31,137 bases of DNA, from assembly GCA_964581885.1 (NCBI GenBank), contig CAZOPS010000004.1:1-31137 (forward strand). The letters run 5' to 3'. The position numbers and the translations under genes are program-made. The notes below the pieces were generated by a model. That model did no database searches and had not been told where the DNA came from. It saw only the letters and a program-made list of their open reading frames with translations. The DNA is from JAYEID01 sp964581885. Lineage in GTDB: Bacteria; Patescibacteriota; WWE3; JAUXAW01; JAYEID01. This document shows, one piece after another, positions 21,602 to 29,559 of this stretch; positions within the stretch are counted from its first letter, which is position 1; the number at the start of each line of letters is the position of its first letter.

Positions 21602-22978
21602 ATGTCAGAGTCTAAATTAATGGAAAAAATCATAGCGCTTTGCAAGCGGCGCGGTTTTGTTTATCCTGGTTCGGAAATATATGGGGGGCTGGCTAATAGT
21701 TATTGTTATGGTCCTTTGGGGGTTGAGCTTGTGAGAAACATAAAGAATCATTGGTGGAAAACTTTTGTTCACCAACGCCCAGAAGTGTTTGGTATTAGTT
21801 CTAGTATTATAATGCATCCCAAGGTCTGGGAGGCTTCAGGACATATTACGAGCTTTAATGATGCTTTGGTAGAGTGCTTGGAGTGCCACAGTCGGTTCCG
21901 GGCCGACCATTTAGTTGAAGAAGAGTTGGATCTAAAAGTAGAGGGGAAGTCACCCGCGGAGTTAGAAGAGTTAATGCATGAGGTTGATATTACTTGTCCT
22001 TCTTGCGGAGGGAGGGAATTTACTCCTCCGCGGAAGTTTAATCTGTTGTTTGAGACAAAGTTGGGAAGTGTGCAGGATGAATCTTCCACTGTTTATTTAC
22101 GCGGTGAAACAGCACAAGGGATGTTTGTAGCATATAAAAATGTTTTGGATTCTGTGCATCCTAATCTCCCTTTTGGAATAGCCCAGATTGGAAAAGCTTT
22201 TCGTAACGAAATTACTTTGGGCAATTTTATTTTTAGAACATTTGAATTTGAACAGATGGAAATTGAGTATTTTGTCCGGCAGGAGGACTGGGAAGTCTGT
22301 TTTGAACAATGGCAAGAGTTGATGTGGAATTGGCTTGTTAATCTAGGAGTTTCGAAAGATAAGCTTCGTTGGAGAAGGCATACTGCAGATGAGCTTTCAC
22401 ATTATTCGGAAAGAACTGAGGATGTGGAGTATGAATTTCCTTTTGGTGGTTTCAAAGAGCTTTATGGTTTAGCCTACCGGACCGATTATGATCTCAAGCA
22501 GCACAAAAAATATTCTGGTGTTGATTTGCGCTACCAACACCAGCAAACCGGTGAGAAGTTTTTTCCTCATGTGGTAGAGCCTACTTTTGGAGTTGGGCGA
22601 ACTCTTTTGGTTCTCCTTTTAGAAGCTTATAGGGAGGATGGTGATAGAAAAGTTCTTTCACTAGATCCTAAGATTGCGCCCTACCAGGTTGCTGTCTTTC
22701 CTCTGGTTTCTAACAAAGAGGATATTGTAGGTAAGGCTCGCGATGTTTTTGCAATGCTAAGTTCCCACTATCATGTAGCTTGGGATGATCGCGGGAATAT
22801 TGGGAAGCGTTACTATTCGCAGGATGAAATCGGAACGCCTTGGTGTGTAACTATCGATTATGATACTTTGGATGATGACAGTGTGACTATTCGTGATCGT
22901 GATACTACAAAGCAGGTTCGAGTTAAGATTAGTAGCCTTAAAAATTGGTTTTCTGAACAGTTATCGACTGCAAAGTAG
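21602..22978 (+). CDS. glyS: Glycyl-tRNA synthetase, single-chain (alpha2) type
   Basis: This 458-residue class II synthetase attaches glycine to tRNA-Gly. It begins EKIIALCKRRGFVYPGSEIY followed by GPLGVELVRNIKNHWW. Zinc-type cysteines are in CLECHSRF and CPSCGG. Motif 2 is FRNEITLGNFIFRTFEFEQM and motif 3 is GVGRTLLVLLLEAY. The anticodon-binding domain is at the C-terminus (APYQVAVFPLVSNKEDI onward). It is the eukaryote/archaea-like dimeric form also found in many bacteria, not the alpha2beta2 type. The leader upstream carries a T-box with a glycine specifier, consistent with the identity. Length and motifs are complete. Confidence 0.96.
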   Translation: MSESKLMEKIIALCKRRGFVYPGSEIYGGLANSYCYGPLGVELVRNIKNHWWKTFVHQRPEVFGISSSIIMHPKVWEASGHITSFNDALVECLECHSRFRADHLVEEELDLKVEGKSPAELEELMHEVDITCPSCGGREFTPPRKFNLLFETKLGSVQDESSTVYLRGETAQGMFVAYKNVLDSVHPNLPFGIAQIGKAFRNEITLGNFIFRTFEFEQMEIEYFVRQEDWEVCFEQWQELMWNWLVNLGVSKDKLRWRRHTADELSHYSERTEDVEYEFPFGGFKELYGLAYRTDYDLKQHKKYSGVDLRYQHQQTGEKFFPHVVEPTFGVGRTLLVLLLEAYREDGDRKVLSLDPKIAPYQVAVFPLVSNKEDIVGKARDVFAMLSSHYHVAWDDRGNIGKRYYSQDEIGTPWCVTIDYDTLDDDSVTIRDRDTTKQVRVKISSLKNWFSEQLSTAK

Positions 22979-22983
22979 CTTTT

Positions 22984-23005
22984 AGTGAGCAACTCCTTAC
23001 TTTTT
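22984..23005 (+). terminator. Weak terminator candidate after glyS
   Basis: AGTGAG (22984-22989) and CTTACT (22996-23001) pair with one G-U and are followed by TTTT. A second CTGAT/ATCAG hairpin before TTTTTT lies at 23009-23045. Either may act, but neither is strong. Confidence 0.4.
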
Positions 23006-23112
23006 GTTCTGATCGGTTAAATTCTAAAATCAGCCGCGGTTTTTTGTTGTTTAGGTCTAAAATAAGTAATTGCAGTTGGGGCTAGGAACACAGTGTTTTT
23101 AGTTAGTGTAAT

Positions 23113-23916
23113 ATGGGTATATTTTCAAACCTTGCGGAAAAAGGTCTAGAATCCTTCTTTTCTACTATTGGGTTTCGTGAGTCATTAATTGATGATGATA
23201 GTGCAGTATTGCCTTATATTGAAGCTACTTTGCAAGATACTCCATTTTCTGATCTTGAATTAGGTGCCAAGGTTCCAGGAAGATACTATGAACATGCAGT
23301 CCGATTCTTGGGTGATAACCATATTGTTAAATTTGTAAGGCCAGGGCCAGCGGAAATAATGAAAAAATGGTTGGACAGGTTGTATGAGCAGAAGCTTATT
23401 TTGGAACGCTATCTGTCGCAAAATCTCCCTTCCTTTAGTTACTTTTATGTGCCTGTAAGGGTTGATCAAGCTGGAGATAGGGAGATTAGACAGACTTTTA
23501 ACCAGTCTGGCTGTGAGCTGGCTACTTATGCTTTAGTAATGCAGCGTGTGGATGGACAGCCCCTTTATGAATTGTCTGATAAGGAGATTTTTTCTAGTAA
23601 GGTAGTGGTAAAAAATCTAATTCGCTTTTTGGATAGAAATAGAGAAATGCGCAAGAAGCAAGGTCTTTTTGCAGATCTGGTTGGTGGGGAGGGTTTGCAC
23701 ATTTTAGATCCCCGTTATACAGGTAATATTTATGTGACAGATCAAGGTGGTGTGGATCTGGTGGATACGGTGCTAATTCCTTCAAAGTATTTACCGGATA
23801 GTATGCCTTCTAAGTATAGGTTTGCTAAGCTTTACCATTTTTGTTATCGAACTCTTGTTTTGCCCCGGGAAAATCGATTTTATACCCACCTCAAAAAAGC
23901 TTTAGCTAGTAACTAG
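23113..23916 (+). CDS. Protein of unknown function with a possible kinase-like fold
   Basis: The 267-residue soluble protein has no membrane segment or signal peptide. Some stretches resemble protein kinase-like or aminoglycoside phosphotransferase folds. HIVKFVRPG could be the strand with the ATP-binding lysine, YALVMQRVDGQPLYEL resembles the hinge, HILDPRYTGNIYVTDQGGV resembles the catalytic loop (with an Asn for metal binding), and VDLVDTVLI resembles the DFG strand. The usual HxD catalytic Asp is not obvious in its normal form (LDPRYTGN), so it may be an inactive or divergent member. It stands alone between glyS and the mraZ cluster. The assignment is an inference from motif order only. 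Confidence 0.45.
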   Translation: MGIFSNLAEKGLESFFSTIGFRESLIDDDSAVLPYIEATLQDTPFSDLELGAKVPGRYYEHAVRFLGDNHIVKFVRPGPAEIMKKWLDRLYEQKLILERYLSQNLPSFSYFYVPVRVDQAGDREIRQTFNQSGCELATYALVMQRVDGQPLYELSDKEIFSSKVVVKNLIRFLDRNREMRKKQGLFADLVGGEGLHILDPRYTGNIYVTDQGGVDLVDTVLIPSKYLPDSMPSKYRFAKLYHFCYRTLVLPRENRFYTHLKKALASN

Positions 23917-24096
23917 CAATTCCGCGTGCAGCTTTCCGTATACTGCCCTCCGCGCTACGCTATGGATCCACGCTGATTTATAGCCGATTCTCGCTGATAT
24001 GATTTCTTCTTATTTATTATCCCTTATTTTCTATTTCTTATCTCCTATCTCTCTTATTTTCACGCTTCTGATCACAAATTTCTCTTGTTTTGAGTC

Positions 24097-24116
24097 CCTG
24101 CCTGCCGGCAGGCAGG
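24097..24116. repeat. Perfect 20-bp GC palindrome
   Basis: CCTGCCTGCCGGCAGGCAGG, fully self-complementary. Degenerate copies are at 2940-2963 (inside a gene) and 28078-28098 (spacer before murA). This type of palindrome is common in Patescibacteria contigs, to my knowledge. Confidence 0.85.
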
Positions 24117-24131
24117 CCTGCCCGCCTTCTT

Positions 24132-24245
24132 ATTCGCATTAATTTGCTATACCAATTCGCATCAATTCGCTATATCAATTCGCATCAATTCGCTATACCA
24201 ATTCGCATCAATTCGCTATATCAATTCGCATTAATTAGCTATCTA
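24132..24245 (+). repeat. Tandem repeat array, 23-bp unit, about five copies
   Basis: The unit is AATTCGCATCAATTCGCTAT followed by ACC or ATC, alternating from copy to copy. Each unit holds two half-repeats starting AATTCGC. The outer copies are worn (AATTTGC, AATTAGC) and the inner three are near-identical, as expected for an array that changes by slippage or recombination. Confidence 0.85.
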
Positions 24246-24255
24246 GTTAAAGTAC

Positions 24256-24285
24256 TTGACACCCTAATTAAATTTAAGATAGAGT
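24256..24285 (+). promoter_or_regulatory. Promoter of the mraZ-rsmH-ftsL-ftsI cluster
   Basis: TTGACA (24256-24261) is a perfect -35. TAGAGT (24280-24285), 18 bases on, is the best -10, with GATAGA as a 16-base alternative. The -10 touches the first of three GTGGTGA repeats. Confidence 0.6.
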
Positions 24286-24310
24286 GGTGACACGTGGTGA
24301 TTAGTGGTGA
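24284..24310 (+). promoter_or_regulatory. MraZ operator: three GTGGTGA repeats at 10-bp period
   Basis: GTGGTGA occurs at 24284-24290, 24294-24300 and 24304-24310, exactly one helical turn apart, immediately downstream of the -10 box and upstream of mraZ. MraZ proteins of other bacteria bind short G-rich direct repeats spaced by 10 bp at their own promoter, so this is very likely the autoregulatory site of the cluster. Confidence 0.75.
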
Positions 24311-24409
24311 TTTTTCAAGTATGGTTTTTGATTTGACCACATTGTCATCTGTTGCTAACGTTCGCTAAGTATTTGAGACCTAATAGCCAACAGCAGAAGA
24401 AGTTTAACT

Positions 24410-24841
24410 ATGCTAATTGGAGAGCACATTTATAAGTTGGGAAAAAAGGGTCGTGTTGCTTTGCCCAAAGCATTTCGCAAGGAGCTTGGTCAAGAAATTA
24501 TTGTGACCCGTGGGTATGAGGGCTGTCTAATTGTAGTGTCTCCGTCTCAGTGGGAAGAGCTTTTAAACGAGGCAGCTACTGGCCCTTTCGTTTCTGAATC
24601 AGTGCGAGACACGTCAAGATTTCTTTTGGGGGGCGCAGCCGAGGTTGAGTTAGATAATCAGGGAAGGTTTGTAGTACCGCCTTCCTTACGTTCATATGCG
24701 GAGCTTGGTAAGGAGGTGTGCTTTTTGGGGCTTGGTCGTTGGGTTGAAATTTGGGATAAGGAAAGGTGGCAAGAACGTCGCGGCTATCTTGCTAAAGAGG
24801 CAGGAAGCATCGCAGAAAAACTAGCAAATCTAGAAGTCTAA
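24410..24841 (+). CDS. mraZ: Transcriptional regulator MraZ
   Basis: This 143-residue DNA-binding protein controls the division and cell-wall cluster. It has two SpoVT/AbrB-like halves. The first has GEHIYKLGKKGRVALPKAFRK (the D-x-K/G-R-V-x-L-P pattern), the second EVELDNQGRFVVPPSLRSY, ending in CFLGLGRWVEIWDKERWQE. Members assemble as a ring and bind direct repeats. Three suitable repeats lie 100 bases upstream. Length and both repeats are complete. There is no Shine-Dalgarno site before the ATG, and the start is taken from the family N-terminus. It is followed by rsmH after 49 bases. Confidence 0.95.
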   Translation: MLIGEHIYKLGKKGRVALPKAFRKELGQEIIVTRGYEGCLIVVSPSQWEELLNEAATGPFVSESVRDTSRFLLGGAAEVELDNQGRFVVPPSLRSYAELGKEVCFLGLGRWVEIWDKERWQERRGYLAKEAGSIAEKLANLEV

Positions 24842-24890
24842 AATTCTGTTCCGTCCTGGCGGTAAACGGAGAGCGGTAAGCTGATAGCTG

Positions 24891-25823
24891 ATGAATTTTC
24901 ACATACCAGTACTTTTAAAAGAATCTCTTGAATTTTTAAATGTTAGAGAAGGAGAAAAATATATTGATGCAACTGTTGGTGGTGGGGGTCATACAGCTGC
25001 GATCTTGGAACAAGGAGGTTTGGTTTTAGGAATAGATATTGATCCGGAAGCATTGCGGTATGCTCGGAAAACTTTGAGTGCAAAGTTTCCAGACGCTGAG
25101 GCTCAGTATTCTTTTGTAAAGGGTAATTTCAGGAATATTGACAAGATAGTTAAGAAGCACGGTTTCAAAGAGGTAGCAGGAATTATTTTTGATTTGGGAA
25201 TGTCTTCCTGGCAGATAGATAAATCGGATCGAGGATTTAGTTTTCTGCGAGAGTCTAATTTAGATATGCGCATGGACCCTTCTTTGTCTGTTAAGGCTGA
25301 GGATCTGTTGGCTGGATTAACTGTAAGTGAGTTGGAAAAACTTTTTTCAAAATATGCACAGGAACGGGATGCGAAAAAGTTTGCGAGTGCTATTGTTCGC
25401 GCCCGCGAGACAAGAAAAATAAGAACTACGAGAGAATTTTCAGGATTACTGGCATGGGTAGAACAAGGAGGATCAAAGAGTTTTTGGGAGTGGTATGAGC
25501 GTGAATTTGAAAACAAACCTAATAAATTTGGGAGTTACGATCGAAGGGCCCGTTTTTTTCAAGCGTTACGGATTGCGGTAAACGACGAAATTAACAGTCT
25601 TAAAGAAGCACTGCCCCGGGCCCTTCGAATTTTAAAATCTTCTGGGCGGTTGGTAATTATAACCTTTCATTCACTGGAAAGGGAAGTGGTTGAAAACTTT
25701 TACAAAAAGCATGAACCTTCTTTGCTAAATCTGACTCCGCGGGGTCAAAAGCCCAGTGCGGAAGAGATTGAAATGAATCCGAGAGCGAGAAGTGCTGTGG
25801 TGTTTGCCTATGAAAAAAATTAA
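24891..25823 (+). CDS. rsmH: 16S rRNA m4C1402 methyltransferase RsmH
   Basis: The 310-residue SAM-dependent enzyme methylates the N4 of C1402 in the ribosomal decoding centre. It begins MNFHIPVLLKESLEFL, then the SAM loop IDATVGGGGHTAAILE (residues about 25-40), VLGIDIDPEAL, the signature IIFDLGMSSWQID and DRGFSFLRESNLDMRMD, with SFHSLE represented by ITFHSLEREVVENF near the end. RARFFQALRIAVNDE is also typical. The gene is in its usual place after mraZ. Its last 14 bases overlap the ftsL-like gene. Confidence 0.96.
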   Translation: MNFHIPVLLKESLEFLNVREGEKYIDATVGGGGHTAAILEQGGLVLGIDIDPEALRYARKTLSAKFPDAEAQYSFVKGNFRNIDKIVKKHGFKEVAGIIFDLGMSSWQIDKSDRGFSFLRESNLDMRMDPSLSVKAEDLLAGLTVSELEKLFSKYAQERDAKKFASAIVRARETRKIRTTREFSGLLAWVEQGGSKSFWEWYEREFENKPNKFGSYDRRARFFQALRIAVNDEINSLKEALPRALRILKSSGRLVIITFHSLEREVVENFYKKHEPSLLNLTPRGQKPSAEEIEMNPRARSAVVFAYEKN

Positions 25824-26124
25824 ATTTAAAGTACCAAAAATAGGATTACTTACATTTAAAAACCTGCTAATTTTTGTGGCAGTAGTGCTCGGCATTACTC
25901 AGATCTTTCTTTCTTGTAGCTTGTCCACTTATGGTGAGGAAATTGAGACTCTTTCTCGACAGCAAACTGAACTCCGCCGCGAAAATCAGAATTTGGAAAA
26001 TAAACTGGCTAACCTTTCTTCTCTTTCCTATATTCGCCAGCAAGCCGAGGACGAATTGGGAATGCATCAGCCAGACGTGGAAGTTTTCCCCTCACGTCGG
26101 CTAGCTCAGGGAAATTCTCAATAA
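25810..26124 (+). CDS. ftsL: FtsL-like cell division protein
   Basis: The 104-residue protein has a short basic N-terminus (MKKIKFKVPK), one membrane helix (about 15-35) and a coiled-coil region outside (EIETLSRQQTELRRENQNLE), the bitopic layout of FtsL/DivIC proteins, which join the division site complex. The C-terminal part contains IRQQAEDELGMHQPD, similar to the ARE-x-LGM-x-P motif of FtsL/DivIC. The ATG at 25810 was chosen over an upstream in-frame ATG (25792) because it gives the expected N-terminus. The 14-base overlap with rsmH and its place before the PBP gene support the name. DivIC-like identity is possible on sequence alone. Confidence 0.8.
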   Translation: MKKIKFKVPKIGLLTFKNLLIFVAVVLGITQIFLSCSLSTYGEEIETLSRQQTELRRENQNLENKLANLSSLSYIRQQAEDELGMHQPDVEVFPSRRLAQGNSQ

Positions 26125-26178
26125 AATTAAGCTTTTAGATTTTAGTAGCTAGGTAGTCAACAGTATATTTAAGTTAGT

Positions 26179-28056
26179 ATGTCTTTACGTAAAAACAGGC
26201 GATTAAACTTTTTGTTAGGGTTATTGCTTGTGGCTTTGGCTGCTGTTTCTGTGCGTCTTTTCCAGATACAGGTTTTACGACACGGAAAATACGGAGCTTT
26301 AGCAGAAACCCAACACGGAATATCTTATACACTTCCAGCACCACGAGGTAAGATTTATGCGCAAGACGGTTTCCCTCTTGTTTCTAACCAACCAGCGTAT
26401 TTACTTTACGCTGAACCTTCTCAGATTGATTTTTCAAAAATAAGTCGGGGAGAAATATCTCGTCGCATTTTAGAAGCTCTGGATGAAGACTCGTGTCCTG
26501 CTGTCAATTTTCGTTATGAGGCTGGGTTGGATTCTTACCAAAGATATCATGCTTGTAAGCAATATCTTACGGAAAGATTAGGATACTCGCGTCAGTGGAT
26601 ACCGCTTGCGAGAGAGCTAACTGCAGAACAGAAAGAACGGCTGGATAAGTTGGGAATTAAAGGATTGGGTTTTGAAGAAACTCCAGTTAGGTATTACCCC
26701 GAAGGGCGGTTGGCTGCCCACCTTTTGGGTATTGTTGGTTCTGATGAAGATGGTAACCCTTGTGGTTACTACGGGTTGGAGGGCTTTTTCGATGGTGACT
26801 TGCGCGGTCAGGATGGTTTAGTTTTAGAAGAGAGGAGCGCTTTGGGAGAACCTATTTTGGTAGGCAATTATATGAAACGTCCGTCAAAAGAGGGCCGGGA
26901 TTTAATTTTAACTTTGGATCGGGCAGTACAGTTTACGGTGGAAGAGATTTTAGAAGAGGGAGTGGAAGAGTTTGGTGCTGAGAGTGGTACAGTTATAATT
27001 TTGGATCCCGAAACAGGGGGTATTATTGCCATGGCTAATTATCCCTCATTTTATCCAGAGAAGCCGGTTGAAAGATTTGAGAAGAGAGAGGAAACTGCTG
27101 AAGATGAGGAAAAGGAGAAGGAGGACCAAGAAAATGAAGAGCAGGAGGGTGAAGATGAAAAAAAACCGCAGAGCGAATTTTCTGAGAAAGATTATGAAGA
27201 TATTCCGCAAAACTTAGCAATCTCATCTTCTTATGAGCCCGGGTCGGTAATGAAAGCATTGACCATGGCTGCGGCTATAGAGGAAGGAAAGGTAACTCCT
27301 CAAACTACGTTTTTCAGCCAACCCTTGGAAGTTGGAGACCACACTATAAAGACTTGGGATGGCAAGTATTATGGGGAAGAAACTATGGTTGAGGTTCTGG
27401 AGCGTTCTGATAATACTGGTGCTGCCTGGCTTGCTTTAGAAAAGTTAGGAAAAAGGACATTGCGCTCTTATTTTTTGGATTTTGGTTTGGGGCAAAAGTT
27501 AGGGATTGATTTGGAAGGTGAGTCAGCTGGTATTTTGCGCCCTTCTTCTGAATGGCGACCTGTTGATTTGGCGAGTGCGTCTTTTGGACAGGGTTTATCC
27601 GTTACGCCACTTCAGATGGCCTCTGCTTTTACTGTGTTTGCAAATGACGGAGTGTTGATGAAACCTCGTGTCGTTTCAAAAATTCGTGAGGGTGAGAAGG
27701 AAATTTTGATTACACCGGAACGGGTTAGAAGAGTTATTTCTTCCCACACTGCAAATGTTATGACAGGTATGCTTACTAAGGCAGCAATGCATGGTGAGGC
27801 CAGTTTCTTTGTTCTCCAAGACTGGGAGGTAGCAGGTAAGACTGGTACTGCTCAGATTCCAATTGGTGGCCGCTACGACCCACACCGAACCAATGCAACT
27901 TTTGTTGGTTTTTTGCCACAGTCGAGAAAGTTTGTTATGCTAGTAAAGCTCGAGAAGCCCTCTACCAGTATATATGCTGCGGAGACAGCAGTACCATTGT
28001 GGATGGAGATTGCTAAGGAACTTATTCGATACTACGGTATAGCACCAGATAGGTGA
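26179..28056 (+). CDS. ftsI: Division-type penicillin-binding protein (FtsI/PBP2-like transpeptidase) with an acidic insert
   Basis: The 625-residue protein has an N-terminal membrane helix (about 10-28), a PBP dimer-type domain (about 45-230; APRGKIYAQDGFPL, YYPEGRLAAHLLGIVG) and a transpeptidase domain. The active-site motifs are S356-V-M-K, S410-D-N and K554-T-G-T. Septal peptidoglycan cross-linking is the expected role. Between ANYPSFYP and NLAISSSYEPG there are about 50 residues, residues about 293-343, made mostly of E, K, D and Q (EEKEKEDQENEEQEGEDEKK). Relatives have a short loop there, immediately before the active-site serine. No PASTA domains are present. The gene follows the ftsL-like gene by 54 bases. 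Confidence 0.93.
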   Translation: MSLRKNRRLNFLLGLLLVALAAVSVRLFQIQVLRHGKYGALAETQHGISYTLPAPRGKIYAQDGFPLVSNQPAYLLYAEPSQIDFSKISRGEISRRILEALDEDSCPAVNFRYEAGLDSYQRYHACKQYLTERLGYSRQWIPLARELTAEQKERLDKLGIKGLGFEETPVRYYPEGRLAAHLLGIVGSDEDGNPCGYYGLEGFFDGDLRGQDGLVLEERSALGEPILVGNYMKRPSKEGRDLILTLDRAVQFTVEEILEEGVEEFGAESGTVIILDPETGGIIAMANYPSFYPEKPVERFEKREETAEDEEKEKEDQENEEQEGEDEKKPQSEFSEKDYEDIPQNLAISSSYEPGSVMKALTMAAAIEEGKVTPQTTFFSQPLEVGDHTIKTWDGKYYGEETMVEVLERSDNTGAAWLALEKLGKRTLRSYFLDFGLGQKLGIDLEGESAGILRPSSEWRPVDLASASFGQGLSVTPLQMASAFTVFANDGVLMKPRVVSKIREGEKEILITPERVRRVISSHTANVMTGMLTKAAMHGEASFFVLQDWEVAGKTGTAQIPIGGRYDPHRTNATFVGFLPQSRKFVMLVKLEKPSTSIYAAETAVPLWMEIAKELIRYYGIAPDR

Positions 28057-28077
28057 TAGAGTTTTGAATTTTAAATT

Positions 28078-28098
28078 CCTGCCTTGCCGGCAGGCAGG
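28078..28098. repeat. GC palindrome with AT-rich arms in the ftsI-murA spacer
   Basis: CCTGCC TT GCCGGCAGGCAGG is a variant of the 24097-24116 palindrome. GAATTTTAAATT on the left and TTAAATTTTGAAT on the right extend the symmetry to about 28064-28111. Confidence 0.7.
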
Positions 28099-28197
28099 TT
28101 AAATTTTGAATCAGATTAGATTTTAGTTTGGATCTTGCTAGTTGTAGATTTATCAACAGGGCAAAAGCTTTATTGTTTATGGTTTAAAAGTTGTCAT

Positions 28198-28203
28198 TTG
28201 TAA
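28198..28203 (+). promoter_or_regulatory. Weak candidate -10 (TAACTT) before murA
   Basis: TTTG-TAACTT is located about seven to ten bases before the ATG at 28214, and no Shine-Dalgarno site precedes it. The hexamer is only a partial match, so this is tentative. Confidence 0.25.
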
Positions 28204-28213
28204 CTTCTAAGTT

Positions 28214-29551
28214 ATGTCTTATTTTCATATTCAAGGAGGCAAACCTTTAAAAGGAAAAGTAACTATTTCCGGTTCGAAGAATGCGGCAATTAAGATGATT
28301 GGTGCATCTCTTCTTACTTCGGAACCAATTGTTCTTTCTAATGTGCCGGAGATAGAGGATGTTTTGGTTGATTTGGAGGTAATTAAGAGTTTGGGTGTTT
28401 CTGTTGAAAAAGCACGTGGTGGTTTAAAGCTTTGTGCAGCAAACTTGGGTAAAAGTAAAATCCCCCGAAATTTAAGCGGTAAAACGCGAGCGGCAATTAT
28501 AACTTTAGGGCCTCTTTTAGCGCGTAAAGGAAAGGTAGCTCTGTTTGGGGTTGGGGGTTGTAATATTGGAGACCGACCAATTGATAGGCATTTGCGCGCA
28601 TTGGAAGAGCTGGGGGTTGAAGTAACTTGTGAGGGTTCAGCAGTTTATGCTCGAGTGGATAGGTTAAGAGGTGGCACTATTAGGTTTGGGAAAAATACGG
28701 TGATGGGTACAGAAACAGCTATTTTGGCTTCGGTCTTGGCTGAGGGTGAGACCAGGATATACGGTGCTGCTCTGGAGCCGGAAGTGGATGATTTAATTGC
28801 GCTTCTCGAGAAGATGGGAGCAAAGATAGCAAGAAAAGAGGAGGAACCGCGCCAAATATTTATAGAGGGTGTGGAAGATCTTGGTGGAGCAAAACATAGT
28901 GTGCTACCGGATAGAAATGAGGCAGTGACCTATGCAGTAGCTGCAGCTGCAACCCGGGGTGATGTGACTCTCAAGAATGTGCGCACTGAGGATATGACTG
29001 CTTTCTTGCGAAAGTTGGGAGATGCTAAAGTTCCTTATGAGGTTAAGGGACAATCTCTTCGCGTTTGGGCAGAGCCTTCAGATTCTTTTACGCCTGCTGA
29101 TATAGAAACTGCCCCCCATCCCGGATTTATGACTGATTGGCAACAACCTTTTTCAGTTATTTTAACCCAAGCTAAGGGTGAGAGCACTATTCACGAAACA
29201 ATTTTTTATAATCGCTTGGATTATTTGTCGGAGCTGGAGAAGATGGGTGCAGAAGTTGAAGTGACTACTCCCAGTGAGGCGGGGATGGTATTTGATCCAG
29301 ATCGTTATGGCTTTGATTGGGAGCAAGATAAAGAACCGCAGGTCATAGCTAAAATACGTGGGCCGGCGCAGTTGCGCGGAGCAGAAGTTGTAATTCCAGA
29401 TCTGAGGGCGGGTGCCACGTTGGTAATAGCTGCTTTGGTAGCGGAAGGAGAAAGTAAGATCTATGGAATTGAGCATATTGATCGGGGATATGAAAACTTC
29501 GGGGAAAAGTTAAGTCAGCTCGGTGCTGATGTGGGAAGAGTTGAATCTTGA
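28214..29551 (+). CDS. murA: UDP-N-acetylglucosamine 1-carboxyvinyltransferase MurA
   Basis: The 445-residue enzyme transfers enolpyruvate from phosphoenolpyruvate to UDP-GlcNAc, the first committed step of peptidoglycan synthesis. ISGSKNAAIKMIGASLL near the start holds the conserved Lys-Asn, and C116 in GVGGCNIGDRPIDRHL is the active-site cysteine that fosfomycin alkylates. A Cys, not Asp, at this place predicts a fosfomycin-sensitive enzyme. DLRAGATLVIAALVAEG near residue 395 is also diagnostic. Length is slightly above usual because of the loop PDRYGFDWEQDKEPQ. It is convergent with the sigma factor gene, with eight bases between stop codons. Confidence 0.96.
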   Translation: MSYFHIQGGKPLKGKVTISGSKNAAIKMIGASLLTSEPIVLSNVPEIEDVLVDLEVIKSLGVSVEKARGGLKLCAANLGKSKIPRNLSGKTRAAIITLGPLLARKGKVALFGVGGCNIGDRPIDRHLRALEELGVEVTCEGSAVYARVDRLRGGTIRFGKNTVMGTETAILASVLAEGETRIYGAALEPEVDDLIALLEKMGAKIARKEEEPRQIFIEGVEDLGGAKHSVLPDRNEAVTYAVAAAATRGDVTLKNVRTEDMTAFLRKLGDAKVPYEVKGQSLRVWAEPSDSFTPADIETAPHPGFMTDWQQPFSVILTQAKGESTIHETIFYNRLDYLSELEKMGAEVEVTTPSEAGMVFDPDRYGFDWEQDKEPQVIAKIRGPAQLRGAEVVIPDLRAGATLVIAALVAEGESKIYGIEHIDRGYENFGEKLSQLGADVGRVES

Positions 29552-29559
29552 CACGGGGG

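Larger units (their letters stand above)
23917..24409. other. 493-bp spacer upstream of the mraZ cluster, with repeats and the cluster promoter
   Basis: From left to right it holds pyrimidine-rich sequence with CGCTGATTTATAG and CGCTGATATG modules (about 23970-24005) and TTATTTTCT-type runs, a perfect 20-bp palindrome (24097-24116), a 23-bp tandem array (24132-24245), a sigma70-type promoter with a triple GTGGTGA box (24256-24310), and a leader of about 100 bases before mraZ. A 66-codon open frame across the array encodes only repeat peptide and is not considered a gene. Confidence 0.8.

Noticed and set aside
24132..24245. CRISPR array
   Set aside because: The units are directly adjacent with no unique spacers, and no cas genes are present in the window.
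24090..24290. 66-codon open frame upstream of mraZ
   Set aside because: It is a translation of the GC palindrome and the 23-bp tandem array; the peptide is a repeat of RINLLYQFA-like units and overlaps the promoter.
25103..25516. 137-codon open frame on the minus strand
   Set aside because: It is antisense to the conserved core of rsmH and shows no protein features.
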